Shown: piece by piece, positions 16,759 through 26,799 of the stretch
Numbering within the stretch: the first letter of the stretch is position 1
How the letters are laid out: each line of letters begins with the position of its first letter
NCBI GenBank assembly: GCA_903876875.1
Contig: CAIRBT010000056.1
Coordinates: 1 to 64,000, forward strand
Length of the DNA: 64,000 nucleotides
DNA from: an uncultured Geobacteraceae bacterium
Lineage (GTDB): Bacteria; Desulfobacterota; Desulfuromonadia; Geobacterales; Pseudopelobacteraceae
Direction: 5' to 3'
Program-made: the position numbers and the translations under genes
The notes under the pieces: model-generated
Database searches by the model: none
Seen by the model: only the letters and a program-made list of their open reading frames with translations
What the model was told of the DNA's origin: nothing

Positions 16759-18996
16759 ATGACGCCTTCTCTCCCCATCATTGAAGTTGCCATTCCGCTC
16801 TATCTGGACAGGACCTTTCACTATCTGGTACCGGAATCATTGCAGGGGTCGGCAGAGACCGGCCATCGTGCTTTGGTGCCCTTTGGCAACCGGAAACTGA
16901 CCGGATACATTCTGGGACCGGTGGCAACCTCGGACGTAGCTACTCTGAAACCGATCATATCGATCCTGGACAGTGAACCGCTCTGGACACCCCGTGAACT
17001 GGAATTCTACCGCTGGGTGGCCTCCTATTACCAACACCCCCTGGGGGAGGTGCTCCGCACCGCCCTGCCGGCCGGAATCAACATCCAGACCCGCAAAGGG
17101 ACCGGTGGGGAGACGGAAACGTTGGCCGGCGGTAAAACAGCCCTGCGGGAGAAATACTATCTTCCCCTGGCCGGAGCCACCACCTCCCGACAACCAGGAG
17201 CAAAAGCTCTGGCCGTTCTGGCTGTTATTCAGGAGCAGGGGGACATTTCGGCCCCCGAACTTCGCTCCCGATTTGGTGCCTGTATCCCCCAGCTCAAACG
17301 GCTGACCGAGTTGGGGCTGGTTCGTGAACTGGAGCGGGAAGTATACCGTGACCCCTTCAAAAAGCAGCTGGTCAACCGGGACACCCCCCGCCCCCTGCAC
17401 GGCCATCAAAAGCAGGCCCTGGACAGCATCGCCGCTACCCTTGACCGCCAGGAGTTTGCCCCCTACCTGCTCTACGGCGTCACCGGCAGCGGTAAGACCG
17501 AAGTCTATCTGCAGGCCATCTCCCACGCCCGTGCCGCTGGCATGAACGCCCTGGTACTGGTACCGGAAATTGCCCTCACCCCCCAGCTGACCGGCCGTTT
17601 CCAGGCTCGCTTCGGCGGCGGCATCGCCATTCTCCACAGCGGGCTTTCCGACGGCGAACGGTACGACGAATGGCGCCGCATCCGCCGGGGCCTCGCCCAC
17701 ATCGTCATCGGTGCCCGTTCCGCCATCTTTGCCCCCCTGGACTCCATCGGCATCATCATTGTCGATGAAGAGCATGAATCCTCCTTCAAACAGTCCGACG
17801 GTCTGCGCTATAACGCACGGGATCTGGCTCTGGTACGGGGGAGGCTGGAACATGCCGCCGTGGTTCTCGGCTCGGCCACACCGGCCGTCACCACCCTCTA
17901 TGCCGCCCGTCAAGAGCGTCTCCAGCTCCTCGAACTGCCGGAACGGGTTCAGGGGAGACCCATGCCGCTGGTGCAACTGGTGGAGATGAAAAAGGGGGGA
18001 GATGCCATCTCCCCCCCCCTGGCAGCCGCACTGGCCGCAACCCTTGAAGAACACCGTCAATCCATCGTTTTTCTTAACCGGCGGGGCTATGCCACCTTTC
18101 TGGTCTGCAGCGACTGCGGCAAGCCGCTCACCTGCCCCAACTGTTCAGTCACCCTGACCTACCACCGCCAGCGGGGGGAAAGCCTCTGCCACTACTGCGA
18201 CTACGCCGTGCCGGCCCCCGGCACCTGTCCGTCATGCAACGGCACCACCTTGAGCGAACTGGGTATCGGCACGGAAAAGCTGGAACAGCAGCTCAAAGAG
18301 CTTCAGCCAACGGCTCGCCTGCTCCGCATGGACAGTGACACCACCTCCGGCAAGGGGAGCCACGGGCGGCTTCTGTCCAAGATGAATGACGGCAGTGCCG
18401 ACATTCTCATCGGCACCCAGATGATCGCCAAGGGGCATGATTTTCCGGAGGTCACCCTGGTGGGGGTGGTCAACGCCGAGGCCAGTCTGGGGATGCCCGA
18501 TTTCCGGGCCGCCGAACGAACCTACCAGCTGCTCTCCCAGGTGATCGGGCGTGCCGGACGGGGCACCATTCCGGGGCGGGTCATTTTGCAGGCCGTTGAC
18601 ACCGAGCAGTACGCCATCAAGGCTGCCGCTCATCACGATGCAGAAGGTTTTTACCGGCAGGAGCTGGAATTCCGTCAGGAGGCGGGCTATCCCCCCTTCT
18701 CCCATCTGGCCGCCTATGCCATCTCCGGGCTGTCGGAACAGGGGGTTACGGCGCAGGCCGAAGCGACGGCTCGCTTACTGATGCAGCTCAAAGGGGAATT
18801 GAAGGTGCGGGTAGAAATACTCGGCCCCGCCCCCGCCCCCATCTACCGCCTGAGAAACCGCTTTCGCCGCCAGATACTCCTCAAGGCACCCAGCCGCAAC
18901 GATCTCCACCGACTGCTATCCCTCTGGCGCAGCCGGGCCAAGGTGGACGCCAATGTGCGAATTGCAGTTGATATTGATCCGGTGGATTTGATGTAG
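16759..18996 (+). CDS. priA: Primosomal protein N' (replication restart helicase)
   Basis: YGVTGSGKTEVYL, DEEHESSFKQ, paired CxxC zinc motifs (CSDCGKPLTCPNCSVTLTYH...CHYCDY...CPSC). Confidence 0.97.
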   Translation: MTPSLPIIEVAIPLYLDRTFHYLVPESLQGSAETGHRALVPFGNRKLTGYILGPVATSDVATLKPIISILDSEPLWTPRELEFYRWVASYYQHPLGEVLRTALPAGINIQTRKGTGGETETLAGGKTALREKYYLPLAGATTSRQPGAKALAVLAVIQEQGDISAPELRSRFGACIPQLKRLTELGLVRELEREVYRDPFKKQLVNRDTPRPLHGHQKQALDSIAATLDRQEFAPYLLYGVTGSGKTEVYLQAISHARAAGMNALVLVPEIALTPQLTGRFQARFGGGIAILHSGLSDGERYDEWRRIRRGLAHIVIGARSAIFAPLDSIGIIIVDEEHESSFKQSDGLRYNARDLALVRGRLEHAAVVLGSATPAVTTLYAARQERLQLLELPERVQGRPMPLVQLVEMKKGGDAISPPLAAALAATLEEHRQSIVFLNRRGYATFLVCSDCGKPLTCPNCSVTLTYHRQRGESLCHYCDYAVPAPGTCPSCNGTTLSELGIGTEKLEQQLKELQPTARLLRMDSDTTSGKGSHGRLLSKMNDGSADILIGTQMIAKGHDFPEVTLVGVVNAEASLGMPDFRAAERTYQLLSQVIGRAGRGTIPGRVILQAVDTEQYAIKAAAHHDAEGFYRQELEFRQEAGYPPFSHLAAYAISGLSEQGVTAQAEATARLLMQLKGELKVRVEILGPAPAPIYRLRNRFRRQILLKAPSRNDLHRLLSLWRSRAKVDANVRIAVDIDPVDLM

Positions 18997-19061
18997 ACTT
19001 TTATGTATATTCTTATAAAAGCTTTCTCACTATTTTTATAGAATGAACATCATTAAACCAC

Positions 19062-19103
19062 AAAAAAAAGCGGAACCCGTCCAGAAGAGCGGGCCCCGCT
19101 TTT
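19062..19103. terminator. Bidirectional terminator between priA and fadL-like gene
   Basis: AAAAGCGG..CCCG...CGGG..CCGCTTTT flanked by A- and T-rich tracts. Confidence 0.75.
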
Positions 19104-19124
19104 ACATAATATTACAAGTACTCA

Positions 19125-20711
19125 TTAAAAAGCGAAACTGAGGGCGACCTGAACTTTCGCTTCTTGGGGGACATCACTGCCACTGACTTTAAAGGTCTTG
19201 GTTGCCATGGCAGCATCAATATCCAACAGGAACAACGTCACACCACCGGTAACCACCATCCCCACATCGGAGTCGGCAAGGTTTTTATAGGCGCCACCAC
19301 GAACCCGCAGCCACGAATAGGGGTGAATTTCGGCACCGCCACCAAAGTTGCGACTCTTGGCGGCAGAACTCCCTACCACACTACCCGGTGCCACCACGTC
19401 ATTCTCCGTCAAGTCAATATCCGATGCCAGTGTCAACCATTTCCACGGTTCCACCGCCACACCGGCACGAGCCTGGGGTTTCAAGACAACATCTTCCCCT
19501 TTCTTCTTCCCACCCTGAGGGTCAACCGTTTTGGTGGTCTCATTATATACAGGAACGCTATACTCGGGTGCAGCAAAGCGTGGTGAATTGAGGTTCTTCC
19601 CCACCACTCCGACGGTCAGCCACTTGTCATATTTGTACATGGCACCAAGATCCACCCCAAAATTAACCGAGGACTCGCTGTTTTTAGTAATATCCTTCAT
19701 GAGGTCCTTGGCACTAATAGAACTATCGTTCGGCCTGTTTACCAGTTGTATGGTGCTCTGCGACACATTACCCGAAATAATTTTGGCGGTAGCACCGATA
19801 CCGAGTTTACCATTTTTACCAAAATTAAAGGGGTGGCCATAGGCAAACGGCACCTCTACATAATCAATATATTTGGTGGTTACGTATGAAGTATTCTTGT
19901 TAAATGTGGAGCCAAGAGTCTGGGCAGAGGAACCACTGGTCATACTGGTGGCAAGGTTTACCAAGGTGGAGTAGGTGCTGCTGGCAGGGATGCCACTCCC
20001 TTGTAACTGACTGGATCCGGTAATTGCATTTACCAACTGGCCTGCCTGAGTAGTAGTAATATAATTAGGATCACCAGATACGCCCGATGCAATACTGAAA
20101 CGGGTAGCCAAGTCATTAAATTGTGTGTTGGTAAAATACCCACTTGTATTGGTGGACGGAATTGGTGAGGTATTAACCGCGGATGTGTAGAGATCTTTAA
20201 CCGAAGTCGTTGTAGTCCCGCCAACATTTGTCGGCAGAATATTTGTCGTATCAACATTCGGCTGAACGTAACCTTCCAAATTGCCAAACACTCCAAAGGA
20301 AAAATGTTTGATGGAAAAGCCCAGCGACGCCTCCCCCCCCAGCGAGAGGTTGCCATTACGTTTTTGGGCATCTTCAAGGGTGGAGAGCAATTTCACCATA
20401 TCGCCGACAGAGCTTGCTTTAGAACTGTCAAATTTGTTAATACTGTCAAAATCAACACCGGAAAGTCGATCCACATTCTCCGCCAAACCGTTACTTGCCC
20501 GCACCCCGGCACCGGCTCCCACATACATGGCAAAGGGGGTATCATTAAACGCACCACCGGCCGGATTCCAGTACGCCGTCAGGGCACCGGTATTACGAGC
20601 CACCCCGGCACCACCAAAGCCGAGTGAACCAATGGGCTGAAACTCCGTTGCCTGTGCCAAAACCGGCAGAGACAGACCAAACAACACCACCGCTGACCAT
20701 ATTTTCTTCAT
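19125..20711 (-). CDS. OmpP1/FadL/TodX-type outer membrane transporter
   Basis: Signal peptide MKKIWSAVVLFGLSLPVLAQA; GSLGFGGAGVARNTGALTAYWNPAG; C-terminal beta-barrel ...VQVALSFAF. Confidence 0.88.
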   Translation of the reverse strand: MKKIWSAVVLFGLSLPVLAQATEFQPIGSLGFGGAGVARNTGALTAYWNPAGGAFNDTPFAMYVGAGAGVRASNGLAENVDRLSGVDFDSINKFDSSKASSVGDMVKLLSTLEDAQKRNGNLSLGGEASLGFSIKHFSFGVFGNLEGYVQPNVDTTNILPTNVGGTTTTSVKDLYTSAVNTSPIPSTNTSGYFTNTQFNDLATRFSIASGVSGDPNYITTTQAGQLVNAITGSSQLQGSGIPASSTYSTLVNLATSMTSGSSAQTLGSTFNKNTSYVTTKYIDYVEVPFAYGHPFNFGKNGKLGIGATAKIISGNVSQSTIQLVNRPNDSSISAKDLMKDITKNSESSVNFGVDLGAMYKYDKWLTVGVVGKNLNSPRFAAPEYSVPVYNETTKTVDPQGGKKKGEDVVLKPQARAGVAVEPWKWLTLASDIDLTENDVVAPGSVVGSSAAKSRNFGGGAEIHPYSWLRVRGGAYKNLADSDVGMVVTGGVTLFLLDIDAAMATKTFKVSGSDVPQEAKVQVALSFAF

Positions 20712-20795
20712 ATGCGCTCCTTTTTATGATACAGAGTACAAAACTATCATCACGAACTATATAAATAAATATTAACTTTTGTCAAGGATACATTC

Positions 20796-21491
20796 GTGGA
20801 TAATAAACCAATCATTGAAAAAATCAAAAAACTGTTGGCACTTGCCAACTCTTCAAACGAGCATGAGGCGGCATTGGCGGCCAGCCACGCCCAGCGGCTT
20901 CTCTCGGAATACAATCTGGCCATGGCTGACATTGAAACAGCCCATAGACCGGACAAGGCGGACAGCGTAGAAACCACCGTGCCCAAAACCCTCCCTAAAT
21001 GGGTACGTCATTTGAGTGGGGGCGTAGGCAGTGCCTTTGACTGCCAGGCGGTTCACCACCCGGCCACCGGCAAAATGACCTTCATCGGCGTCGGAGCAGA
21101 TGTGGAAATTGCCGTTTACACCTTCAATTTTCTGCTCACCACCATCAAAAAGCTCTGCAGCAGCTACATGCAGCAGCACCAGGGTGCCCACATTGTCCCC
21201 CGCTACCGGGAACGGTTACGACTCTCCTATTATTTGGGTGCCGTCTCTGCCATCACGACCCGCCTCAGCGAACAAAAAGTAAGCACACCGGTCACCACCG
21301 GTGCCCTGGTTCCCCTCAAGGCACAGCTGATCAAGCAGGCCATGAGCGAGATCGGGAACATCCGCACCATGCGTAGCCGCCGAAGTTACGTACATTCGGA
21401 CGCCTACACTAAAGGACAGAGCGACGGCACCACCATCACCATATCCCAAGGAATCGGCACCTCACCCGCAGGCGGTGCCATCGGTCAGTAA
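20796..21491 (+). CDS. DUF2786 domain protein
   Basis: IIEKIKKLLALANSSNEHEAALAASHAQRLLSEYNLAMADIE matches the DUF2786 N-terminal signature. Confidence 0.82.
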   Translation: MDNKPIIEKIKKLLALANSSNEHEAALAASHAQRLLSEYNLAMADIETAHRPDKADSVETTVPKTLPKWVRHLSGGVGSAFDCQAVHHPATGKMTFIGVGADVEIAVYTFNFLLTTIKKLCSSYMQQHQGAHIVPRYRERLRLSYYLGAVSAITTRLSEQKVSTPVTTGALVPLKAQLIKQAMSEIGNIRTMRSRRSYVHSDAYTKGQSDGTTITISQGIGTSPAGGAIGQ

Positions 21492-21729
21492 CTGAAGCGG
21501 CAGGCTGGGACGCCATTGTTACCATTGTAGGTGAGAAACTCGGGGTGCGGGTTGAGCAGAACCGAGGGCGGAGGTCTGGGCAGATGCAGACAATAGTGAT
21601 ACCATCATATGGTGGGTGGGGATACCTGATCTCACCACAATATGGACGTATCGTTGACCGTTAGACGCCATCTGCGATCCTTTTTTCACGGCGCACGGTG
21701 AACGGCTTTTCTCTCCACAAGGATTAATT

Positions 21730-22848
21730 ATGATCAATACAAACAGACTGTTCACATCCTTCATGGAACTCTGTGCCATAGACTCCGAACCGACCAGTGA
21801 GCGGTTGATGGCCGACCGATTGACTGACATACTGACTTCACTCGGCTTTACTGTTTCGGAAGACACCACGGGCAGCATCATCGGTGGCAACGCCGGCAAC
21901 CTGTACGCCCGCCTGGAAGGTACCGCTGTCGGTGATGGGCTGTTTTTCTCCTGCCACATGGATCGGGTCGTTCCCGGGCTAGGGGTTAAGCCCCGTATTG
22001 ACGGTGATTATATTGTCAGTGACGGCACCACCGTATTGGGGGCCGACGATGCTGCGGGTCTGGCGGCTCTGCTGGAGGCGATCACTCTGCTGAAACAGAA
22101 TGGAAAAGACCATCCGACCATCGAACTGGTGCTAACCGTCGCCGAGGAACTTTCATTGGTTGGCTCCCGGCATTTCGACACCTCACAGGTCACCTCCCGA
22201 ATCGGTTTTGTACTGGATGCCGGTGGCGATGTGGGGGAAATTGTGCTGCAGGCACCGGAGCATATCAAATTTAGCGCACGGTTCCACGGGGTCAGTGCCC
22301 ATGCCGGTTTCTCCCCGGAACAGGGGATCTCGGCAATCCAGATTGCGGCAACCGCCATCACCCGCATGGGATTACTGCGAATTGACGCCGATACGACCGC
22401 CAACATCGGCAGCATTTCCGCCATTGGCCCAACCAATATCGTTCAGAACAGATGTGAAATTGAGGGCGAAGTCCGTTCCCTCGTTCCAGCACAGGCTATC
22501 TCCCACATGGCAACGCTGACAGAGGTAATGCACCATGGTGCGGCAGAGTACGGCGGAGCGGTAACCATCGACACGGTGACCTCCTATCAGGCGTACCAAC
22601 TGTCAGAAGAGAGCGAACCGGTTCGCCGTGCAGCACAAGCAGCGGCCTCCCTCGGAATACCGGTACGCTATAAATCGACCGGCGGTGGCTCCGATGCCAA
22701 CTATTTTAATGCACGAGGATTACCAACCGTTGTACTTAGTTGCGGCTATGAGAGAGTTCATACAACCAAAGAGCGGATCCCCCTGAGGCAGCTAGAGCTT
22801 CTCACGCAATGGGTTATGGCTCTTCTTGAAGGGGGGATTGCGGCATAA
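21730..22848 (+). CDS. M20 family metallopeptidase (PepT-like)
   Basis: GLFFSCHMDRVVPG, VLGADDAAGLAALLEA, TVAEELSLVGSRHFD, GGSDANYFNARGLPTVVLSCG. Confidence 0.92.
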   Translation: MINTNRLFTSFMELCAIDSEPTSERLMADRLTDILTSLGFTVSEDTTGSIIGGNAGNLYARLEGTAVGDGLFFSCHMDRVVPGLGVKPRIDGDYIVSDGTTVLGADDAAGLAALLEAITLLKQNGKDHPTIELVLTVAEELSLVGSRHFDTSQVTSRIGFVLDAGGDVGEIVLQAPEHIKFSARFHGVSAHAGFSPEQGISAIQIAATAITRMGLLRIDADTTANIGSISAIGPTNIVQNRCEIEGEVRSLVPAQAISHMATLTEVMHHGAAEYGGAVTIDTVTSYQAYQLSEESEPVRRAAQAAASLGIPVRYKSTGGGSDANYFNARGLPTVVLSCGYERVHTTKERIPLRQLELLTQWVMALLEGGIAA

Positions 22849-22999
22849 CAAGCAGAGCATTGTCCAGCTTGTTTTTTGCACATGGCACCGTTTATTGGCC
22901 TCCGGAATCAAATAGTACCCTTGAAAATCCGTTCCCCACTTTTCTCGGCTGACGGTTAACGATTAATGGCTTATGGTCAACACCCCCAAAAGCCCGATC

Positions 23000-23013
23000 A
23001 GGTGCCTGTCCCC
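23000..23013. repeat. Possible orphan REP/RAYT-type core motif
   Basis: AGGTGCCTGTCCCC in a non-coding tract (22849-23338). Confidence 0.3.
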
Positions 23014-23338
23014 TTATTGACTTCTGTGCGAAAAGTATTATACCGACATTCACCGTTTGATATCTGCTAACCTATCTATTATTATGATCTTCGAAGTTAT
23101 AAAATCGTTTCAGTATCGTTTCACAACGTGTGGTACTCATGACGACAACATCCCCCATGGCACACAAGCTTCTCGTCCTCCTCTCTGACCGTTAGCTGTT
23201 GTCTGTTGCCTGGAAGACGTTGGACGTCCTATGTTTCTCCATTGAATGACACCTTTCCTTGCTGTTTATCCCCTGAACAGAGGATAAAATTATTTACATC
23301 AAAATAATACGCTTGTATGTCGTAATATTGCTACAAAT

Positions 23339-23365
23339 AAAAAAGCAGGCTATTTCAGCCTGCTT
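23339..23365 (-). terminator. Intrinsic terminator (minus strand)
   Basis: GCAGGCT-GAAAT-AGCCTGC followed by TTTTTT on the minus strand. Confidence 0.8.
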
Positions 23366-23606
23366 CTCCGATGTTCAATATGCATGATTTTCCGTTACGT
23401 ACTCATATACTGCCTCTTTTAAAAGTTTTGTTGGGGAAGATATCCACAATATCAACAGGGTTATCCACTTTTTTTTGTGGAAAGCGGGGATTTTTTCACC
23501 TGGAAATAAAATCGAGGGGTTGCGCGGAGGCGTACAGTGGTACGCCGCACAAGCAACGCCAAAGATTGACGCCGCCAGGGGAAAAAACACCCTTTCCGGA
23601 CAGAAA

Positions 23607-24278
23607 CTACTTCCCCACCTTGCGAGCCCAGAACTCCCGTTCAAACGGCCAGTACTCCTTCATCATATCCACCAGACCGGCCATGCGTCCCCTGAACTCC
23701 GCTCTGAAACCTTCCTGCTCTGCAAAGATCCGCTTTTCACTGATGCTCTGGCACAGTTCCCGACCCAGGGTACGGGCCGTGGCATAGAGATTTTCCTCAT
23801 CGGGAAAGGTTCTGACGCCTGCCACGGGTGAGCCCACACCTCCGACGACGTTTGCCCCAAGGGTGTTCACGAAACGTCCCATGTAGGTCAGCACCTCCTG
23901 ATCTTCCCCCCCGCCGGATGTTTCGACCATGACAGCGTATTTACCCTCAAGAGCCATACAGTGAATCAGGCCATTGCACCGATCAAAAAGGGCTTTCATC
24001 TGGGCCGACACGCTCCAGATATAGTTGGGGCTGGCGAGAATAAAACCATCACAGGCAAGCAATTTTTCCTTGATAAGCTCGTAATCATCATCGATGTTGC
24101 AGACGCCGGTTTTATGACACACGTCACAGGCGACGCACGGCTTGACCGTAAGACTCTTCAGAGAGATGATTTCCGTGACCCCTCCGGTGGCATCAACCCC
24201 GGCAATCACTTCTTCAAGCAGACGACCGGTATTACCCTGCATGCCACGGGGACTGGCGATTATGGCAAGTATGTTCAT
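23607..24278 (-). CDS. Flavodoxin family protein / NADPH-dependent FMN reductase
   Basis: MNILAIIASPRGMQGNTGRLLEEVIAG, CVACDVCHKTGVCNIDDDYELI, ACDGFILASPNYIWSVSAQMKALFDR. Confidence 0.9.
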   Translation of the reverse strand: MNILAIIASPRGMQGNTGRLLEEVIAGVDATGGVTEIISLKSLTVKPCVACDVCHKTGVCNIDDDYELIKEKLLACDGFILASPNYIWSVSAQMKALFDRCNGLIHCMALEGKYAVMVETSGGGEDQEVLTYMGRFVNTLGANVVGGVGSPVAGVRTFPDEENLYATARTLGRELCQSISEKRIFAEQEGFRAEFRGRMAGLVDMMKEYWPFEREFWARKVGK

Positions 24279-24297
24279 TGTATTCCTCCTTCGTTTT

Positions 24298-24337
24298 ATT
24301 AAAACAACCCCTGCAACGGTCCGCCGGGAGCGGCCAG
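24298..24337. repeat. 40-bp direct repeat, left copy (duplicated ubiD 3' end)
   Basis: ATTAAAACAACCCCTGCAACGGTCCGCCGGGAGCGGCCAG; 39/40 identical to 24951..24990. Confidence 0.95.
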
Positions 24338-24353
24338 AATCGAAAGTGACCGA

Positions 24354-24626
24354 TCATTTGTTGACAGCAACTGCTTTCACCGGATCAACGGAGCCAATTG
24401 TTTGTGAACGATCGTATAATGTTTCCGGTGCAATATCCAGATTACCGGGCCAGCAGATTGTGTCATACGCAACATACACCTGATTGAACAGCACTTTATC
24501 TTTCAATCGAGTAAAAACACCTTTTTCCAGATATGGCTGTGCATCAAATACCTTTATTTCCCCCGTGTTGAAGGTAATCAGAAGCTGATAACCTTCCTGA
24601 GGAATAACTTTGGTGACAGATTGCAT
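24354..24626 (-). CDS. DUF2442 domain protein
   Basis: VIPQEGYQLLITFNTGEIKVFDAQPYLEKGVFTRLKDKVLFNQVYVAYDTICWPGNLDIAPETLYDRSQ. Confidence 0.85.
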   Translation of the reverse strand: MQSVTKVIPQEGYQLLITFNTGEIKVFDAQPYLEKGVFTRLKDKVLFNQVYVAYDTICWPGNLDIAPETLYDRSQTIGSVDPVKAVAVNK

Positions 24627-24635
24627 GATAATCTC

Positions 24636-24905
24636 CTACTTAAGTGGATCGATGGGAAATGGAGTCTGCCCGTTGACCGCAAGCTCCCAATCAGCCATAA
24701 GTGATTCACGATGAATTTCAACCCAAGCTTGGACCAGACGCAGTTTCGCTTTCGGAATGTCACCCGCAAGCACGTCACCGTCAATTATTGATACTGATGC
24801 ATCCTGCCCCTGAAATTTTGCGTGGATATGCGGGGTGTTATGACGTTCATCATCGTAAAAGTAGAGATAAATCACAATTCCATAAAACATCGAAATGGTC
24901 GGCAT
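24636..24905 (-). CDS. DUF4160 domain protein
   Basis: MPTISMFYGIVIYLYFYDDERHNTPHIHAKFQGQDASVSIIDGDVLAG...WELAVNGQTPFPIDPL. Confidence 0.88.
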   Translation of the reverse strand: MPTISMFYGIVIYLYFYDDERHNTPHIHAKFQGQDASVSIIDGDVLAGDIPKAKLRLVQAWVEIHRESLMADWELAVNGQTPFPIDPLK

Positions 24906-24950
24906 GCTGTTACTCCGTTATTCTGTTTATTTTTGCCAATACATGCAAGA

Positions 24951-24990
24951 ATTAAAACAACCCATGCAACGGTCCGCCGGGAGCGGCCAG
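24951..24990. repeat. 40-bp direct repeat, right copy (genuine ubiD 3' end incl. stop)
   Basis: ATTAAAACAACCCATGCAACGGTCCGCCGGGAGCGGCCAG. Confidence 0.95.
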
Positions 24991-26793
24991 GCTTTCTATT
25001 TTTCGTGTCACCTCCGGATCCTCAACAAGGGGGGGGGCATGAAACGGCTTGATCCGGGCATCGATCACCAGAGGGCCGCGACATCCCCAGTGCCTCCCCC
25101 GCTGTTCCGCCTGAATGCCATAGATATCGGTGGCCGGATTGGAGCGGGTAAAGGTGACCCAGAGGAAGTTGTTCAAGGTTGTGGCGGTAAAGAGTGCATC
25201 ATCACAGATGATTATAAGCGGAAACCGCTCAAACAGAGCTCTATCCGTGTAAAAACGGCAGAATTCTTCAATCAGCGGATCGGACTCCCCCCGCTGCTGC
25301 CGGGATGGCGGGCCCTGAATTGCCAGTATGCCGGGGAGGCAGAGGGTGATCGGGCCGAAAGCGGGGGGGAGTTCACAACCGGCGGGAAGTTCGGTTCCCA
25401 GGGTGCGGCGTACCGGGCCGGCGGCGGCCACCACCACCTTTGATCCTTCGTTAAGGGCGGAACCGCTGTAATCAAGGGTATCAATTGTGGTGGCGGTCTG
25501 GAAATGCAGGTTACTCCGCCAGTCGACCCGCTCCAGCATATGACTCAGGAAGGCGGCGATGTCGTGGGTATGGAGTGAGGGAGCATCCTCCTGGGCGGCA
25601 ATGAACAGATACTTGGCAAGGGAGAGCTGCCCCTGCCCTAAAATGGCATTGGCTACGGTCAGCAGTTCCTGTGGCTGGCGTACCGGAGCGTAGGGGACGT
25701 ACCGTTCGGTGGCAATGGCCAGCAGCAGGGGGTGCACACCGGCGGCGTCCACGGCATGGACCTCCTTCACCCCGGAGACCACGGTCGGAATCAACGGACC
25801 GGTCAACTCATGGATGAAGGCGCCAAAACTGGTATCCTCCTGGGGAGGTCTCCCCACGGTGGTAAAGGGGAAAATCGCGTCACGCCGATGGTATACCCCA
25901 TCAACCTCCAGATAGGGGAATTCATGTATCAGACTGTAGTACCCCAGATGGTCGCCAAAGGGGCCTTCCGGCAGCGTCTTTGCCGGGTGGACCAGACCGG
26001 TGATACAAAAATCAGCCTCCCCATACACCGGCAGTTTTCCCGCCATCCGGGTCATGGGGAGCCGATGGCCCGCCAGCAATCCGGCAAAGGAGAGTTCGGG
26101 CATCCCTTCCGGCAGCGGCATCACCGCCGCAACGGTCATGGCCGGTGCCCCGCCGAGAAAGATGTTGACCCGAAGCGGTTCGCCCCGTTCGATGGCCTCG
26201 GCATGGTGGGCACCGATGCCCCGATGGATCTGGTAATGGAGCCCCACCTGTCGATCCGTTTCATAGCTGTTGCCGGAGATCTGAATGCGGTACATGCCCA
26301 GGTTGGATTTGCCGAAACCGGGGCGGGAGGGCTGTTCGCTGTAAACCTGTGGCAGGGTCAGAAAGGCACCCCCATCGTCGGGCCAGGAGATAAGCCGGGG
26401 GAGTGCGGAAAGTTTTGTCTGACAGTCAAGTACCGGAGCCCGCCCCGTGGTGACAGGAAGCAGGTGCCAGGCGGCACAGGGGGCTTTCAGCAGATCAAGA
26501 GGATTTTTCAGCAGGGTGAACGGATTGATTTTAATATCCACCAGGCGACGGATATCCTCAAGGGTGTCACGGAAGATAAAGCGGGTCCGTTCCAAAGTAC
26601 CAAACAGATTACCAAGGAGCGGAAAGCCGGTGCCCACCGGCCTGGTAAAGAGCAGTGCCGGTCCGCCTGCTTCGTAGACCCGCCGTTGCACCGCCCCGAT
26701 TTCAAGGTTGGGATCCAGCGGCACCGTAATACGGCGCAGATGCCCCTGTTGTTCCAGATCGGCCACACATTGCTGCAAATTTCTATAGCCCAT
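24952..26793 (-). CDS. ubiD: UbiD-family decarboxylase
   Basis: 613 aa; GYRNLQQCVADLEQQGHLRRI, GNLFGTLERTRFIF, GPFGDHLGYYSLIHEFPYLEVDGVYHRRDAIF, ...PGGPLHGLF end. Confidence 0.92.
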   Translation of the reverse strand: MGYRNLQQCVADLEQQGHLRRITVPLDPNLEIGAVQRRVYEAGGPALLFTRPVGTGFPLLGNLFGTLERTRFIFRDTLEDIRRLVDIKINPFTLLKNPLDLLKAPCAAWHLLPVTTGRAPVLDCQTKLSALPRLISWPDDGGAFLTLPQVYSEQPSRPGFGKSNLGMYRIQISGNSYETDRQVGLHYQIHRGIGAHHAEAIERGEPLRVNIFLGGAPAMTVAAVMPLPEGMPELSFAGLLAGHRLPMTRMAGKLPVYGEADFCITGLVHPAKTLPEGPFGDHLGYYSLIHEFPYLEVDGVYHRRDAIFPFTTVGRPPQEDTSFGAFIHELTGPLIPTVVSGVKEVHAVDAAGVHPLLLAIATERYVPYAPVRQPQELLTVANAILGQGQLSLAKYLFIAAQEDAPSLHTHDIAAFLSHMLERVDWRSNLHFQTATTIDTLDYSGSALNEGSKVVVAAAGPVRRTLGTELPAGCELPPAFGPITLCLPGILAIQGPPSRQQRGESDPLIEEFCRFYTDRALFERFPLIIICDDALFTATTLNNFLWVTFTRSNPATDIYGIQAEQRGRHWGCRGPLVIDARIKPFHAPPLVEDPEVTRKIESLAAPGGPLHGLF

Positions 26794-26799
26794 ATCAGT

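Noticed and set aside
16837-18060. 407-aa minus-strand ORF
   Set aside because: Antisense to priA; Gly/Gln-rich shadow product.
23375-23831. Short ORFs on both strands around 23.4-23.8 kb
   Set aside because: Overlap the terminator and flavodoxin-family gene or palindromic non-coding DNA; no domain signal.
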